64,000 bases of DNA from Methylobacillus arboreus (GTDB lineage: Bacteria > Pseudomonadota > Gammaproteobacteria > Burkholderiales > Methylophilaceae): the NCBI RefSeq assembly GCF_020532725.1, contig NZ_JAJAVC010000011.1, forward strand, positions 186,001 to 250,000. Direction: 5' to 3'. The first letter of the stretch is position 1. The number at the start of each line of letters is the position of its first letter. A program made the position numbers and the translations under genes. Below, piece after piece: positions 26,272-34,595 of the stretch. Under the pieces are notes generated by a model. That model had not been told where the DNA came from. It did no database searches and saw only the letters and a list, made by a program, of their open reading frames with translations.

Positions 26272-26784
26272 ATGGACCCCGTTTATTCTGCCGGCAGTGG
26301 CACGAAAGCAGCATTCAGGCGTCATCCCTTACACCCCATGCTGGTTTCTTTGCCGATAGGGTTCCTGATCGGAGCATTGGCAAGCGATATTGCGTTTGCC
26401 GTTCTCGAAAACCCATTCTGGGCTGAGGCTTCATTCTGGTTGTTGATAGCGGGCGTGGCCGGCGGGATACTAGCCGGGATCACCGGCATCATCGAATTGC
26501 TGGGAGTGAGACGGGCCCGTAGGCTGCCGATGGCCTGGCTGCATGGGTTGATCAATCTCGGCGTGCTGGGAGTGACATTTGCCAATATCTGGTTGCGTTC
26601 AAACGATATACAGGCGATTCTGCCATTTGGCCTAGGGTTGTCACTGGTGACAGGTGCCATGCTGGGCGTTTCAGGCTGGCTTGGTGGTGAAATGACATTC
26701 CGGCATGGTATCGGGGTATCGGAACAAGTGGGCGATCCTCAGCTTGATGAGGGCAAGCGCAAAGTGCATGTGCAGCAGAGCTGA
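26272..26784 (+). CDS. DUF2231-type four-helix membrane protein
   Basis: 170 residues, matching DUF2231: an N-terminal FRRHPLHPMLVSLPIGFLIG block with the two conserved HP pairs, then four membrane helices with a glycine-rich second one (AGVAGGILAGITGIIE) and a GWLGGEM end. The family is predicted to be a membrane redox or b-type-haem-like protein, but this is not proven. ATG 26272 follows AAGGAGAAACACG. It lies just upstream of copCD, on the same strand, with 17 nt to copC. Confidence 0.75.
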   Translation: MDPVYSAGSGTKAAFRRHPLHPMLVSLPIGFLIGALASDIAFAVLENPFWAEASFWLLIAGVAGGILAGITGIIELLGVRRARRLPMAWLHGLINLGVLGVTFANIWLRSNDIQAILPFGLGLSLVTGAMLGVSGWLGGEMTFRHGIGVSEQVGDPQLDEGKRKVHVQQS

Positions 26785-26801
26785 TAGCTGGAGGCTGACA
26801 A

Positions 26802-27164
26802 GTGATAATGTGCGGTAAAAGCAGGATTTTGCAGCGGTACCTCATGCTTGGTTTATTGCTGCTTCCTCTTTTTGCGTGGAGTCATAGCAAGCTGGTTTCC
26901 ACCGAGCCTGAGGATGGGGCTGTCCTGAGTGCGCCTCCAGAAACGGTGACCTTGCATTTTAGTAAACCGATAGAGCCGCGTTTCCATCAAGCCGAACTGC
27001 AACAAGGCACTGCCTGGGTTGCCTTGGCTTCAGAGGCTGGGCCAAGAGCGCTGGTTATCAAGATGCAGGATGCTGGCACCATGCATGAATACCGCATCCG
27101 CTGGAGCGTGATGGCACGCGACGGTCACCGCCAGCAGGGAATGTTGCGCTTTTCCATTCAATAG
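26802..27164 (+). CDS. copC: Copper resistance protein CopC
   Basis: Periplasmic copper chaperone of about 120 residues. A signal peptide ends near LFAWSHS, then comes the CopC signature HSKLVSTEPEDGAVLSAPP, followed by LHFSKPIEP and the closing WSVMARDGHRQQG block with the C-terminal His. The N-terminal and late His residues are the usual Cu(II) ligands. A GGAGG sits seven nt before GTG 26802, favouring GTG over the ATG at 26808. Its gene is followed after 2 nt by copD, so the pair is coupled. Confidence 0.88.
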   Translation: MIMCGKSRILQRYLMLGLLLLPLFAWSHSKLVSTEPEDGAVLSAPPETVTLHFSKPIEPRFHQAELQQGTAWVALASEAGPRALVIKMQDAGTMHEYRIRWSVMARDGHRQQGMLRFSIQ

Positions 27165-27166
27165 GC

Positions 27167-28009
27167 ATGCCATTCTTATTTGACCATGTCCACTTGCTTG
27201 ATGGCGCGCTGGCGCGGGCAGGGGCGTATATGGCCTTGGCTATGATCGGCGGCATTGGGTTATGGGAATTGCGTTTTCGGCGGCCGCTGGTCTGGGAGGG
27301 TTATTTCCGTTGGAGTGCACTCGCGCTCGGCACAATTGCTTTGCTGCTCGCTCTCAACAGTGCTGCGTCGAATGGAGAGGATTACTTCAATGCAGAGGCG
27401 ATGGCTGTCGCCGGCATTGGGGATATGGCCGAACTCCTGATACATAGCGCCTTCGGGCGGGCCTGGCTGGTGTACTGGCTTTTTTTATTGCTCGCGGCTG
27501 TAAATCCAGGGCAGCGGCTGGGCTGGATATGCGCGCTGGTCATGCTGGGGGCATTGGTGTTTGCTTCACATGCCGGAGAGTTGGGCATGATGCACTGGGT
27601 GTTCTGGATTGATCTTGTACATATGGCCTGTGCATTGCTGTGGTTAGGTGGGTTGACCCTTATGCTGGTGTTCAGGCTTTCTGGCAGTGAATGGATTTCT
27701 CCTGTTGAGTTCAGTTTCTTTTCCAGCGTGGCCTTGCCTTTGTTTGCAGTAACCTTGGCCAGCGGACTAACAAGAGCCGTGCTGCAATACATGGAGGAGG
27801 GCGGGCTAGTTTTGACATATGCGGCCATGCTTATACTCAAGCTGGCTGCCGTAACGGCAGTGGCGGTTTGCGCGTGGTTCTTGAGACGTTTGCTGCAGCG
27901 GCCCGGTTTCAGCATGGCACGTTATGATAACGGCCTGAGCCTGGAATTCTTTTTTGCCCTCACGCTGCTCTTGTTCACCGCGTTGCTTACCCAGCTTCTG
28001 CCAGGGTGA
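27167..28009 (+). CDS. copD: Copper uptake/resistance membrane protein CopD
   Basis: 280-residue inner-membrane protein with eight predicted helices. It matches CopD (YcnJ/PcoD type): a helix with AFGRAWLVYW, the conserved HAGE motif (FASHAGELGMMHW), VHMACALLWLGGL, and Trp-containing loops with His residues that could bind copper. It is thought to carry copper from CopC into the cytoplasm. The gene starts 2 nt after copC and ends by overlapping the convergent stress-type gene for 23 nt. Confidence 0.87.
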   Translation: MPFLFDHVHLLDGALARAGAYMALAMIGGIGLWELRFRRPLVWEGYFRWSALALGTIALLLALNSAASNGEDYFNAEAMAVAGIGDMAELLIHSAFGRAWLVYWLFLLLAAVNPGQRLGWICALVMLGALVFASHAGELGMMHWVFWIDLVHMACALLWLGGLTLMLVFRLSGSEWISPVEFSFFSSVALPLFAVTLASGLTRAVLQYMEEGGLVLTYAAMLILKLAAVTAVAVCAWFLRRLLQRPGFSMARYDNGLSLEFFFALTLLLFTALLTQLLPG

Positions 28010-28535
28010 GCGGTGCCTGGTCGGAAGCGATTTCCTCTCCGCCATGGAGGGTGAATATCCGCGCGATACGTGCGGCTTCCTCCGGCGGTTGCAGATACAC
28101 CAGCAGTAGCATTGCGTCGTTCCGTTGCGTGGCACGCTGCATCAGCGTATTGGTATCGCTCTCGCGCAGCCAGCCATACAATGCCCCGAGCGCTGCCCCC
28201 ACGATAATGCCGATATCCGGCCCTAACAACTGCACCAGCGCCAATGAGTTTGTCACCTCATATCCTGCAAGCAGGATAATGACCAAGGTCAGCGCAGAGC
28301 TGATCAGCAAACCGGCCAATGCGCCCTTGCCGGTCCAGGCAAACCAGCTGTCGGTATTTTTTCTTGCCTTGAGGGCGGGGAATTTTGCAGCAGCTTCTTC
28401 CGACAGGGCGACATCGATCAGGTCGCGCGGTATGCCCAGCCGCAGGCAATCCGACAGAACGTTATCCACTTGGCGCTGATCCGTGAAAAATCCCGAGACG
28501 GTGAGGGATTCCTTGAGTTTTGCATGCGGTTTCAT
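27987..28535 (-). CDS. Two-span membrane protein with YflT/GsiB-like N-terminal domain
   Basis: 182 residues. The first ~50 (LTVSGFFTDQRQVDNVLSDCLRLGIPRDLIDVALS) look like the small alpha/beta domain of general stress protein 17M/YflT. Two hydrophobic, Gly-rich segments follow (ALAGLLISSALTLVIILLAGY, IGIIVGAALGALYGW), then a short cytosolic tail. Its ATG overlaps the stop of the ccoP-like gene by 4 nt, so it belongs to that operon; its tail overlaps copD on the opposite strand. Role unknown; a stress or oxidase-accessory function is only guilt by association. Confidence 0.65.
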   Translation of the reverse strand: MKPHAKLKESLTVSGFFTDQRQVDNVLSDCLRLGIPRDLIDVALSEEAAAKFPALKARKNTDSWFAWTGKGALAGLLISSALTLVIILLAGYEVTNSLALVQLLGPDIGIIVGAALGALYGWLRESDTNTLMQRATQRNDAMLLLVYLQPPEEAARIARIFTLHGGEEIASDQAPLTLAEAG

Positions 28536-29191
28536 GTTCCCAGCGCCTCCAGCTCGGAAGCCGTCCAGGGCGTTTGCCGATCCTTGGTCTGTTCCCGGAT
28601 TTTCTTTACCAGGGCTGCATCTATCTTGTCTGCCTGGTTTTCGCCCAACTCGGTGCGTATGTGGTTGATGACCGCTGCAATTTCCTCATCCCCCAGTTGC
28701 GATTCCCAGGGCGGCATGATGCCGTTGTAGGTTTGCCCGGCCACCTTGATTTCTCCTTGCAGCCCGTGCAGCACGATGCGCACCAGCACTTCAGGGTCCC
28801 CCAGCACATATTCCGCACCTGCCAGCGGCGGAAATGCGCCCGGAACGCCCTGGCCGTTGGCCTGATGGCAACTGGCGCAGCGGCTGCCGAAAACAGATGC
28901 GCCGGACACTGTCGAAGCCTGGGTATTTTCCTGGGCTTGATCCTTGGAGCCACCGTCATGGAGAAAGCCGATATGCGCGGCATTATCCAGCCTGCCCATA
29001 TGCCGGCCAAGATAGAAGGCGCCGACTACCAAAGCCAACACGACAAAAATATAAAACCAGGTAGGCCCCTTGATCGTATCTTCGAAAGGTTCTGCAGTTT
29101 CGTGCATGGCTTCGTCATGCAAGGCCAGGGTGGATACTTCGTTTTTCTCCGACTGGATAGGTTGGTCGTGCTGACGAGTCTCATCATTCAT
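28532..29191 (-). CDS. Membrane-anchored mono-haem cytochrome c, CcoP-like
   Basis: 219 residues. A polar N-terminal part is followed by one membrane helix (PTWFYIFVVLALVVGAFYLG, about residues 43-62), then a single class I cytochrome c domain: haem site C105-ASC108-H109 and likely axial Met149 in YNGIMPPW. True CcoP subunits have two haem c sites; only one is present. Its position and 4-nt overlaps (ccoO upstream, the two-span gene downstream) make it the third subunit of this cbb3-like oxidase, passing electrons towards CcoO. Confidence 0.82.
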   Translation of the reverse strand: MNDETRQHDQPIQSEKNEVSTLALHDEAMHETAEPFEDTIKGPTWFYIFVVLALVVGAFYLGRHMGRLDNAAHIGFLHDGGSKDQAQENTQASTVSGASVFGSRCASCHQANGQGVPGAFPPLAGAEYVLGDPEVLVRIVLHGLQGEIKVAGQTYNGIMPPWESQLGDEEIAAVINHIRTELGENQADKIDAALVKKIREQTKDRQTPWTASELEALGT

Positions 29192-29793
29192 GGCTGCACT
29201 TCCTTTTGATCTTCATTGGAGGGGGCGGGATAGTCGTGCCGCAAGCTGATGAGATAGTCCACCAGGGCCTCAGCCTCTTCACTGACTACCACTACGCCAT
29301 TGCCGGGCGCAAAAGGCTTGGGTACCTCCAGCACCTTGTCGCCCGGATCCGCCTTGGGCTTATGCCGGAACAGGAAAGGAAAGGCAGGCATGATGGACCA
29401 GGGCACCAATGCACGCGGCTGGTATAGGTGCAGCAAGTGCCAATTGCGGTCCGGCAGGCGCGCGCCTACGTTGAAAAGGTCAGGCCCGGTGCGCATGGTG
29501 CCGAGGAGGTGAGGTTTATCATGAATGTAATCCTCCGGCACGGAAGGCCTCGACCCTAGGCCCTTGCTGATGTCGGCGGTAAAGCTGGGATCGCGGACCT
29601 GCTGGGTATGGCAATAGATGCAGCCGTTGCTGATATAGAGGCTGCGCCCGGCAAGTTCCTGCTCGCTCGGCGGCTTGAGCTGCGGTGGCGCCTGCAACTG
29701 TGACAGCATGCTCTTGGGCAGGATCACCAGGACAACCAGGGCGAATATCACGGTCGCCATTGCCCCCATGATCAATACGAGCAAGCGGGTCAT
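29188..29793 (-). CDS. ccoO: cbb3-type oxidase subunit II (mono-haem cytochrome c, CcoO/FixO)
   Basis: 201-residue membrane-anchored cytochrome c. An N-terminal helix (LLVLIMGAMATVIFALVVLVILP) is followed by the CcoO-specific haem site NGCIYCHTQQVRD (C58, C61, H62), then RTGPDLFNVGARLPDRNWHLLHLYQPR and the axial Met of SIMPAFP (Met135). These blocks identify CcoO rather than a generic cytochrome. It overlaps ccoN upstream and the ccoP-like gene downstream by 4 nt each. It accepts electrons from the third subunit and passes them to the haem b of CcoN. Confidence 0.9.
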   Translation of the reverse strand: MTRLLVLIMGAMATVIFALVVLVILPKSMLSQLQAPPQLKPPSEQELAGRSLYISNGCIYCHTQQVRDPSFTADISKGLGSRPSVPEDYIHDKPHLLGTMRTGPDLFNVGARLPDRNWHLLHLYQPRALVPWSIMPAFPFLFRHKPKADPGDKVLEVPKPFAPGNGVVVVSEEAEALVDYLISLRHDYPAPSNEDQKEVQP

Positions 29794-31274
29794 GGCGCCC
29801 TCTTTTTCACAAGCACGGGCTTGAGTTCAAAGAAAGGCGGTTGGCGCGTCAAGCTGCCACGGTGCGTGAAAGCCAGCAGGTAGGCATGGTAGGCAAAAAC
29901 GATATGGCCGGCTGAAATGATGACAGCGGCAACGCTGCGCATAAGCAGCCACGGCCGCGTGCTTGTCACGGACACCTCGAAGCCTTCGCTTGGCGCAAGC
30001 AGGCTCAAGCCCTGCAATACTCCGCCTATACCCAGCGCCACCACATAAAGTATCATGCCGCCGCCCACAAGCAGAATATGCGCGCGTACCAGCCGCGTGC
30101 TCGGCCATTCCTTTTTCAGCACGCGCGGCAGGATGTAATACATGCCGCCGAACAGGGACAGCGTCACGAACATGTAAAGCCCGAGGTGTGAATGGGCAAT
30201 AGTCCAATGCGTGAAGTGGGTGATGCGGTTGACGCTGACCAGCGCCGTGAGAATGCCTTGCAGCGATACTGCGGTATAGGACATGGCGGCGATCACCGCC
30301 AACGTCAGCGCAGGCGAATAGCGCATGGCGCCAAAGCGGCCGACCACCGTCATGTGCTGATTGATGCCCACGGCGACCACTGGGATGATCATCATGATGC
30401 TGGCGGTGATCGAGGTGGCGATCATCCATGATGGCAGCGGCCCGCCGATCAGGTGATGCATGCCGTTGAGCGCATAAAACAGGGCCAGGCCCCAGAACCC
30501 GACCAGCGACAGCCAGTATGAGTAGATCGGGCGGCCGATGATCTTGGGCAGCAAGTAATAAATCAGCCCGAGGTTGATGGTGGTGAGCCATAATCCGAGG
30601 GCATTGTGGGCATAGAACCAGTTGACCGCGGCAGACTCCACGCCTTGGTAGATAGGCAAATTGCCCGCAATGAAGATGATGAGAAACCAAGGGTAAGAAG
30701 CTGCGACATACCAAACCGAAACATACAAATGATGTACCCGGCGTGCTGCCAGTGTCCGCCAAATCGAGGCACCCACAAGCGCTGCACCCGCCACCAGTAA
30801 GGGGTCTGCCCATTGGCCGTCCAGTTCCAGCCATTCAAGGCCATCGCTATAACCGGCGATCAATAGCACGGTGCCTACCGCCAGTCCCAAGGTCCAGATA
30901 AGGATGCCGGCTGTGGCGGCTGTAGCCCAACGCAGTCGGGTGCGGCAGAGCCTGGGCATCAACCAGAGCGAAATCGAGAACATCGCGGTGGAGGCCCAGC
31001 CGTAAACCATGACGTTGAGATGGGCGGGCCGGATACGGCCGAACGTGAGGTAGGCTTGCTCGGAGAGAAGGTCGGGACGATCGAACTTGAAACTGCTGAT
31101 ATCCCCCAGCACTGTACCCACCAGCAGCCATACTACGGCGATAAAGAAGCCAAGTAGTACCGGTTGCCTGCCGGAGTGGTCATAGGCGGCGACTTCATCC
31201 GCGCTTACCCTGATCTTGCTGTGTTCCAGTGTACTGTCCTGCTGCGTGCGCGGCGAGGCAACGGTTTCTGTCAT
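29790..31274 (-). CDS. ccoN: cbb3-type cytochrome c oxidase subunit I (CcoN-like)
   Basis: 494-residue, ~12-helix haem-copper oxidase core subunit. The ligand histidines can be found: GRIRPAHLNVMVYGW (low-spin haem b), FYAHNALGLWLTT (CuB), ALNGMHHLIGGP (CuB pair) and HFTHWTIAHSHLG (both haems). The C-family active-site Tyr lies in the PIYSYWLS helix. It reduces oxygen to water while pumping protons. ATG 31274 overlaps the stop of the CcoS-like gene (ATGA), so it is preferred to the ATG 5 codons upstream. The sequence is clearly C-family but diverged from the usual CcoN. Confidence 0.88.
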   Translation of the reverse strand: MTETVASPRTQQDSTLEHSKIRVSADEVAAYDHSGRQPVLLGFFIAVVWLLVGTVLGDISSFKFDRPDLLSEQAYLTFGRIRPAHLNVMVYGWASTAMFSISLWLMPRLCRTRLRWATAATAGILIWTLGLAVGTVLLIAGYSDGLEWLELDGQWADPLLVAGAALVGASIWRTLAARRVHHLYVSVWYVAASYPWFLIIFIAGNLPIYQGVESAAVNWFYAHNALGLWLTTINLGLIYYLLPKIIGRPIYSYWLSLVGFWGLALFYALNGMHHLIGGPLPSWMIATSITASIMMIIPVVAVGINQHMTVVGRFGAMRYSPALTLAVIAAMSYTAVSLQGILTALVSVNRITHFTHWTIAHSHLGLYMFVTLSLFGGMYYILPRVLKKEWPSTRLVRAHILLVGGGMILYVVALGIGGVLQGLSLLAPSEGFEVSVTSTRPWLLMRSVAAVIISAGHIVFAYHAYLLAFTHRGSLTRQPPFFELKPVLVKKRAP

Positions 31275-31519
31275 AGCCAGCGCTCCCATTCACGATTGGG
31301 ATTGTTTAATAACCCTCCATGCTGCTCTAGCCGTTGCTGGGCCTGCTTGCGGTTTTCCCAAGGACGGAAGTAACGCATCTCGTCCGCCTCGAAAATGGAG
31401 TCAGCCATTGCGTCGACATGGTCGAATTGTCCGGAGGTCAGGGCCATGAACAAGAAGATTAAGGGAGGGATTCCCACTGCAAGGCTAAGCAAGATGATGA
31501 CAAACGAATTGGCAAGCAT
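31271..31519 (-). CDS. CcoS-like small membrane protein with C-terminal extension
   Basis: 82 residues: a membrane helix (SFVIILLSLAVGIPPLIFLFMA) followed by TSGQFDHVDAMADSIFEAD, which matches the SGQFDDLE...I signature of CcoS, the factor needed for cofactor insertion into cbb3 oxidase. Usual CcoS is only ~45-60 residues; here an extra basic tail (RPWENRKQAQQRLEQHGG...) is added. It is the first gene of the operon, with Shine-Dalgarno CAGGAACTGG, and overlaps ccoN by 4 nt. It could be an accessory subunit rather than an assembly factor. Confidence 0.6.
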   Translation of the reverse strand: MLANSFVIILLSLAVGIPPLIFLFMALTSGQFDHVDAMADSIFEADEMRYFRPWENRKQAQQRLEQHGGLLNNPNREWERWL

Positions 31520-31960
31520 TCCAGTTCCTGTTGATGGGTAAAAACCATACTCAATGAAATGACTTTATAAAGGTGAACCTGTACCGCTGCCAGTCCTCGC
31601 TTTTCCGAAAGCAATGTCGGATAAAACAACATCTTGCCAATGGGCTGATGGAGAAAGGTAGGCGAAAGCCTCGTGCAGAAGGCTTCTCGGAAGAGCTGAT
31701 GGTTGGTTGCTGTGTTACGTGGGCAGTAGTGTTTTCCCATACCAATCCGGCATCGATCAGCGGACTAGCCTCAGGATTGGACCCCGCGCCATGGCGTCTT
31801 ATTGCAAATGCTTATTGTGGGAGAACATGACGTTCTCCTTTGCGTATCGAAGAACCCGGTTTTAGTGAATCGGAATGGTCAATCTAAGAAGCAGGGAAGG
31901 CAGGCTTCATGAGACCATACCTGTTTTTGCTGTCGAAAGGATTAATGGGTAGGAGGGATA
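31520..31960. other. Intergenic region upstream of the cbb3-like operon
   Basis: 440 nt between two leftward transcription units. It must hold the promoter of the oxidase operon. I looked for a TTGAT-N4-ATCAA (FNR/ANR) site and found only a half-match near 31530-31550. Short frames here (for example 31551-31745 minus) have no ribosome-binding site and are not called. Confidence 0.4.
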
Positions 31961-32443
31961 TTAAATAATCACAGTATTAAGCGGCTTTACCGTCATCAGG
32001 TAGAACACGCATAACAAGGAAATGAATGCCGGAATGCCCAGCAGTATCCAATAGCGCAGGTAGCGCCAGTAAAGCGCAGGTAACCGCTGATGGCCGTCTG
32101 CTGCCTGGGCTGCCATCCTGTGCATACGGATCTGCAGCCATACTACCGGCAACCAGCAGGCACCCGCGAGCAGGTAAAGCGCGATGGACCAGGCAATCCA
32201 GCCCTGCGTAAGGGGATACCCGGCGAGATGGATCAGGTAGAAGCCGGTGAGAGGCTGCAAGATGATGGCGGGCGTCGTGAATATCCAGTCGGCCAATACG
32301 ACCAGTCGCACTACATTGGCAGTCGTTCTTGCATCGGCAGACAGGCTGGTGGCAAGCATATAGAAGGCCGACCCAATACCGGTGCCGAACAATATGGTGG
32401 AAGAGACGATATGCAGCCACTTAACGGTGAGGTAGTCCATCAT
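31961..32443 (-). CDS. DUF2269-type integral membrane protein
   Basis: 160 residues, four membrane helices with the family pattern KWLHIVSSTILFGTGIGSAFYM (conserved His), VLADWIFTTPAIILQPLTGFYL, WSIALYLLAGACWLPVVWLQ and a final WILLGIPAFISLLCVFYLM. Members are predicted b-haem-like membrane proteins of unknown role. The ATG-ATG start overlaps the SDR-DoxX gene by 23 nt and has GGAGCGCG as ribosome-binding site within it, so the two are translationally coupled. Confidence 0.75.
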   Translation of the reverse strand: MMDYLTVKWLHIVSSTILFGTGIGSAFYMLATSLSADARTTANVVRLVVLADWIFTTPAIILQPLTGFYLIHLAGYPLTQGWIAWSIALYLLAGACWLPVVWLQIRMHRMAAQAADGHQRLPALYWRYLRYWILLGIPAFISLLCVFYLMTVKPLNTVII

Positions 32444-33845
32444 CGCGCTCCAGCTTCAGTAATGCGAAGATCAGGGCAAGCATAGGCAGGTTCTTGAGCA
32501 ACGGGCCGAAAGGATGCAGCCAGAAAGCCGGGACAAACCAGCTCAGGATCAAGGTATAGCCTACGATGACTGCAATTTGCAGTTTCCAGAGCAGGCGGCG
32601 CTTGCGCAGTAATAAGGTGGCGATGCCCAGCGCGATGTCCATGCAAGCCGCGCCATAAAGCGCAATGCTCGCTGCCAGGCCGGTCAGCCCCACCTGCGCC
32701 AGCAGCGCATAGCTCTCCTGTACCGGGTAAATACCCAGCGACAGTACGCCGGTGACGATCCATACCAATGCAATGCTGAACCTGAGCAAGGGCAGCAGCC
32801 ATCCCAGCAACGCAACCGCACGAAAGCCTTCGGCCTCCGCCGGGCTGATGAATGACTCGACCGGTGTGGCATCCCGGCCGAGGAAAAAATGCATATTGTC
32901 CGCCTCTGCGGTGTTGCCGCGTTCCAGCATTGCCAATGTATCCGGTGTAAGCAGGCTGGATGGCAGCCATTGTCCTATACGCGCTGCAAGCCCTGTAACC
33001 GCGCGATGCACACTGAGCATCCTAAGTCGGCCAAGCTCCATCTGCCGCCGCAGGGCTGCGCAGTATTCATGCATGGTGACAGCCTCCGGGCCGACGACAG
33101 GAATGGTGATAGGCCCCGCTGGATTGAGCGGAACCAGGGCCTGGACCAGGCTGGCAACATCACGAATGTGGACCGGTTGTACATACTGGCCGCCTCCGCC
33201 TGGCAATGGCAGCAACGGCAGGCTTGAAAGTGTCGTGAACAGGCGTGCACTGGTACCATCCGGTCCGAAGACCAGAGAAGGCTGCAATATGAAGGCTGGC
33301 ATGTCCAAGGCCCTGAGTGCGTCATCAGCGGCTTTCTTGCTCAGGTGATAGGCGTTGGCAGCGGCCTCGTCCGCCCCCAGTGCGGAAAACTGGATAACCA
33401 GCCCCACTCCCGCCTGCTGACATGCCTGGAACAAGGCAATGGGAGTCTGCTCGTGCACTGTGCGGAATGTCTGGCTGCCATGCTCGCGCAGCAAGCCTAC
33501 GGCATTGATCACGACCTCCACACCGTCGAGTACCGGCAGCCAGTCCCGTGTCTCTTTTCCCTGGGTGAAATCGGTCTCGATATAGCGCACATCAGGATCA
33601 TGGCCTGCAGGCAGCTTGCGCACTCCGGCAATGACATCATGACCTTGCTGGCGCAGCGCCGGCACGAGGTGGCGCCCGAAAAAACCGTTTGCACCCAGTA
33701 CCAGTACAGTCTTGGTTGCTCTGGCTTCCACGGGTGACAGGTCAGGTGCTGACGGTGTTGAACTTGTGTGCCGTGCCAGGGCTCTATGTAAAGAGCCCGA
33801 AACGCTTGAAGCAAACTTATTCAACCAGACAGTGAGACGCCTCAT
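32421..33845 (-). CDS. NAD(P)-binding SDR fused to a DoxX-like membrane domain
   Basis: Up to 474 residues. After an ill-defined N-terminus comes an atypical SDR/NmrA-like domain (KTVLVLGANGFFGRHLVPALRQQGHDV, NAVGLLREHG, a YHLSKKAAD block near the usual YxxxK), then a C-terminal four-helix DoxX-like segment (RFSIALVWIVTGVLSLGIYP, ASIALYGAACMDIALGIATLL). This SDR-DoxX fusion is known from other proteobacteria; substrate unknown. The start is uncertain: ATG 33845 has no Shine-Dalgarno and overlaps the divergent gene's ATG, whereas GTG 33731 would begin just before the Rossmann fold. Overlaps the DUF2269 gene. Confidence 0.72.
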   Translation of the reverse strand: MRRLTVWLNKFASSVSGSLHRALARHTSSTPSAPDLSPVEARATKTVLVLGANGFFGRHLVPALRQQGHDVIAGVRKLPAGHDPDVRYIETDFTQGKETRDWLPVLDGVEVVINAVGLLREHGSQTFRTVHEQTPIALFQACQQAGVGLVIQFSALGADEAAANAYHLSKKAADDALRALDMPAFILQPSLVFGPDGTSARLFTTLSSLPLLPLPGGGGQYVQPVHIRDVASLVQALVPLNPAGPITIPVVGPEAVTMHEYCAALRRQMELGRLRMLSVHRAVTGLAARIGQWLPSSLLTPDTLAMLERGNTAEADNMHFFLGRDATPVESFISPAEAEGFRAVALLGWLLPLLRFSIALVWIVTGVLSLGIYPVQESYALLAQVGLTGLAASIALYGAACMDIALGIATLLLRKRRLLWKLQIAVIVGYTLILSWFVPAFWLHPFGPLLKNLPMLALIFALLKLERDDGLPHR

Positions 33846-34317
33846 GCCGACAGTATTATGCAAGCGAGGGTTGAGGTCAGGGACATATGCCAGCATAAGT
33901 TCGGCATTGGCGCTGGCGATGGCAGGAAAACTCGAAAATAAGGCATATGCGGCTCCTATCAATGCGATCAGTCACTGGATATGGGGTGATGACGCTGCCC
34001 GGCACGACAAGGCAGACTTGCGCCATACCCTGGTCGGCTACGGCATTCATCATGCCTCCGCCACTTTCTGGGCCATCATCTACGAGCATGCCACCAAATC
34101 GCGGCCAGTCGGCAATGCCGTGCAGTTATATGCCGATGCGGCTGTCATCTCCGCCTTGGCGTGTTTTGTCGATTACCACCTGACGCCCCACCGTCTTAGG
34201 CCGGGATATGAAATGCGCCTCTCGCGCATGTCGCTGCTTGTTGTATATGCCGCTTTTGCGTTGGGCCTCGCCAGGCAGAAGCTCAGCCGTCAACCGGCAG
34301 GCGTAAACCGTGCCTAA
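33844..34317 (+). CDS. Hypothetical membrane-associated protein, 157 aa
   Basis: Predicted membrane protein with helices around ISSALALAMAGKLENKAYAAP, a GIHHASATFWAIIYEHA segment containing paired His, QLYADAAVISALACFVDYHL and MSLLVVYAAFALGLA. No family recognised by me. ATG 33844 is preceded by GAGACGCCTC; TTG 33871 is a second choice. The start overlaps the ATG of the divergent SDR-DoxX gene, which cannot both be true starts. Its stop overlaps the convergent small-protein gene by 4 nt. Confidence 0.55.
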   Translation: MPTVLCKRGLRSGTYASISSALALAMAGKLENKAYAAPINAISHWIWGDDAARHDKADLRHTLVGYGIHHASATFWAIIYEHATKSRPVGNAVQLYADAAVISALACFVDYHLTPHRLRPGYEMRLSRMSLLVVYAAFALGLARQKLSRQPAGVNRA

Positions 34318-34547
34318 TAGGTAATCGGGCGGCAGACTATCTTGTCTATCATGCCATTGGCTGATCTGTTGGTTTCGATACCATAATCGCTTCCTATAGT
34401 CCCTAAGACTGCCACGACGATTTTCTGAAAATCCTCCAGCGCGGCGAAAGAGTCATCAACAGGCTTGATCACGAACCCCTGGCCTTCAGGAATGTCTTCA
34501 GCGAGATGCAGGGGGGAAGATGTCTTGAACTCGCTTATGTTTGCCAT
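34314..34547 (-). CDS. Hypothetical small protein, paralogue of 5275-5523
   Basis: 77 residues sharing the core GF-x-I-x-P-x-D-x-S-x2-ALEDFQ-x-I and a KT-x-SP-x-H N-terminal block with the protein at 5275-5523 (see there). Both continue with a DY and an SA-x-G-x4-K segment. Shine-Dalgarno AGAAAGAAGC. It sits 48 nt downstream of the zinc alcohol dehydrogenase gene on the same strand and may be co-transcribed with it. Function unknown. Confidence 0.65.
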   Translation of the reverse strand: MANISEFKTSSPLHLAEDIPEGQGFVIKPVDDSFAALEDFQKIVVAVLGTIGSDYGIETNRSANGMIDKIVCRPITY

Positions 34548-34595
34548 GATTGCTTCTTTCTATAATGTAATGGAAGACAAGGCGGTATTCGGAAG

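Noticed and set aside
31520-31560. FNR/ANR box upstream of the cbb3-like operon
   Set aside because: Only a half-site resembles TTGAT; the second half does not match.
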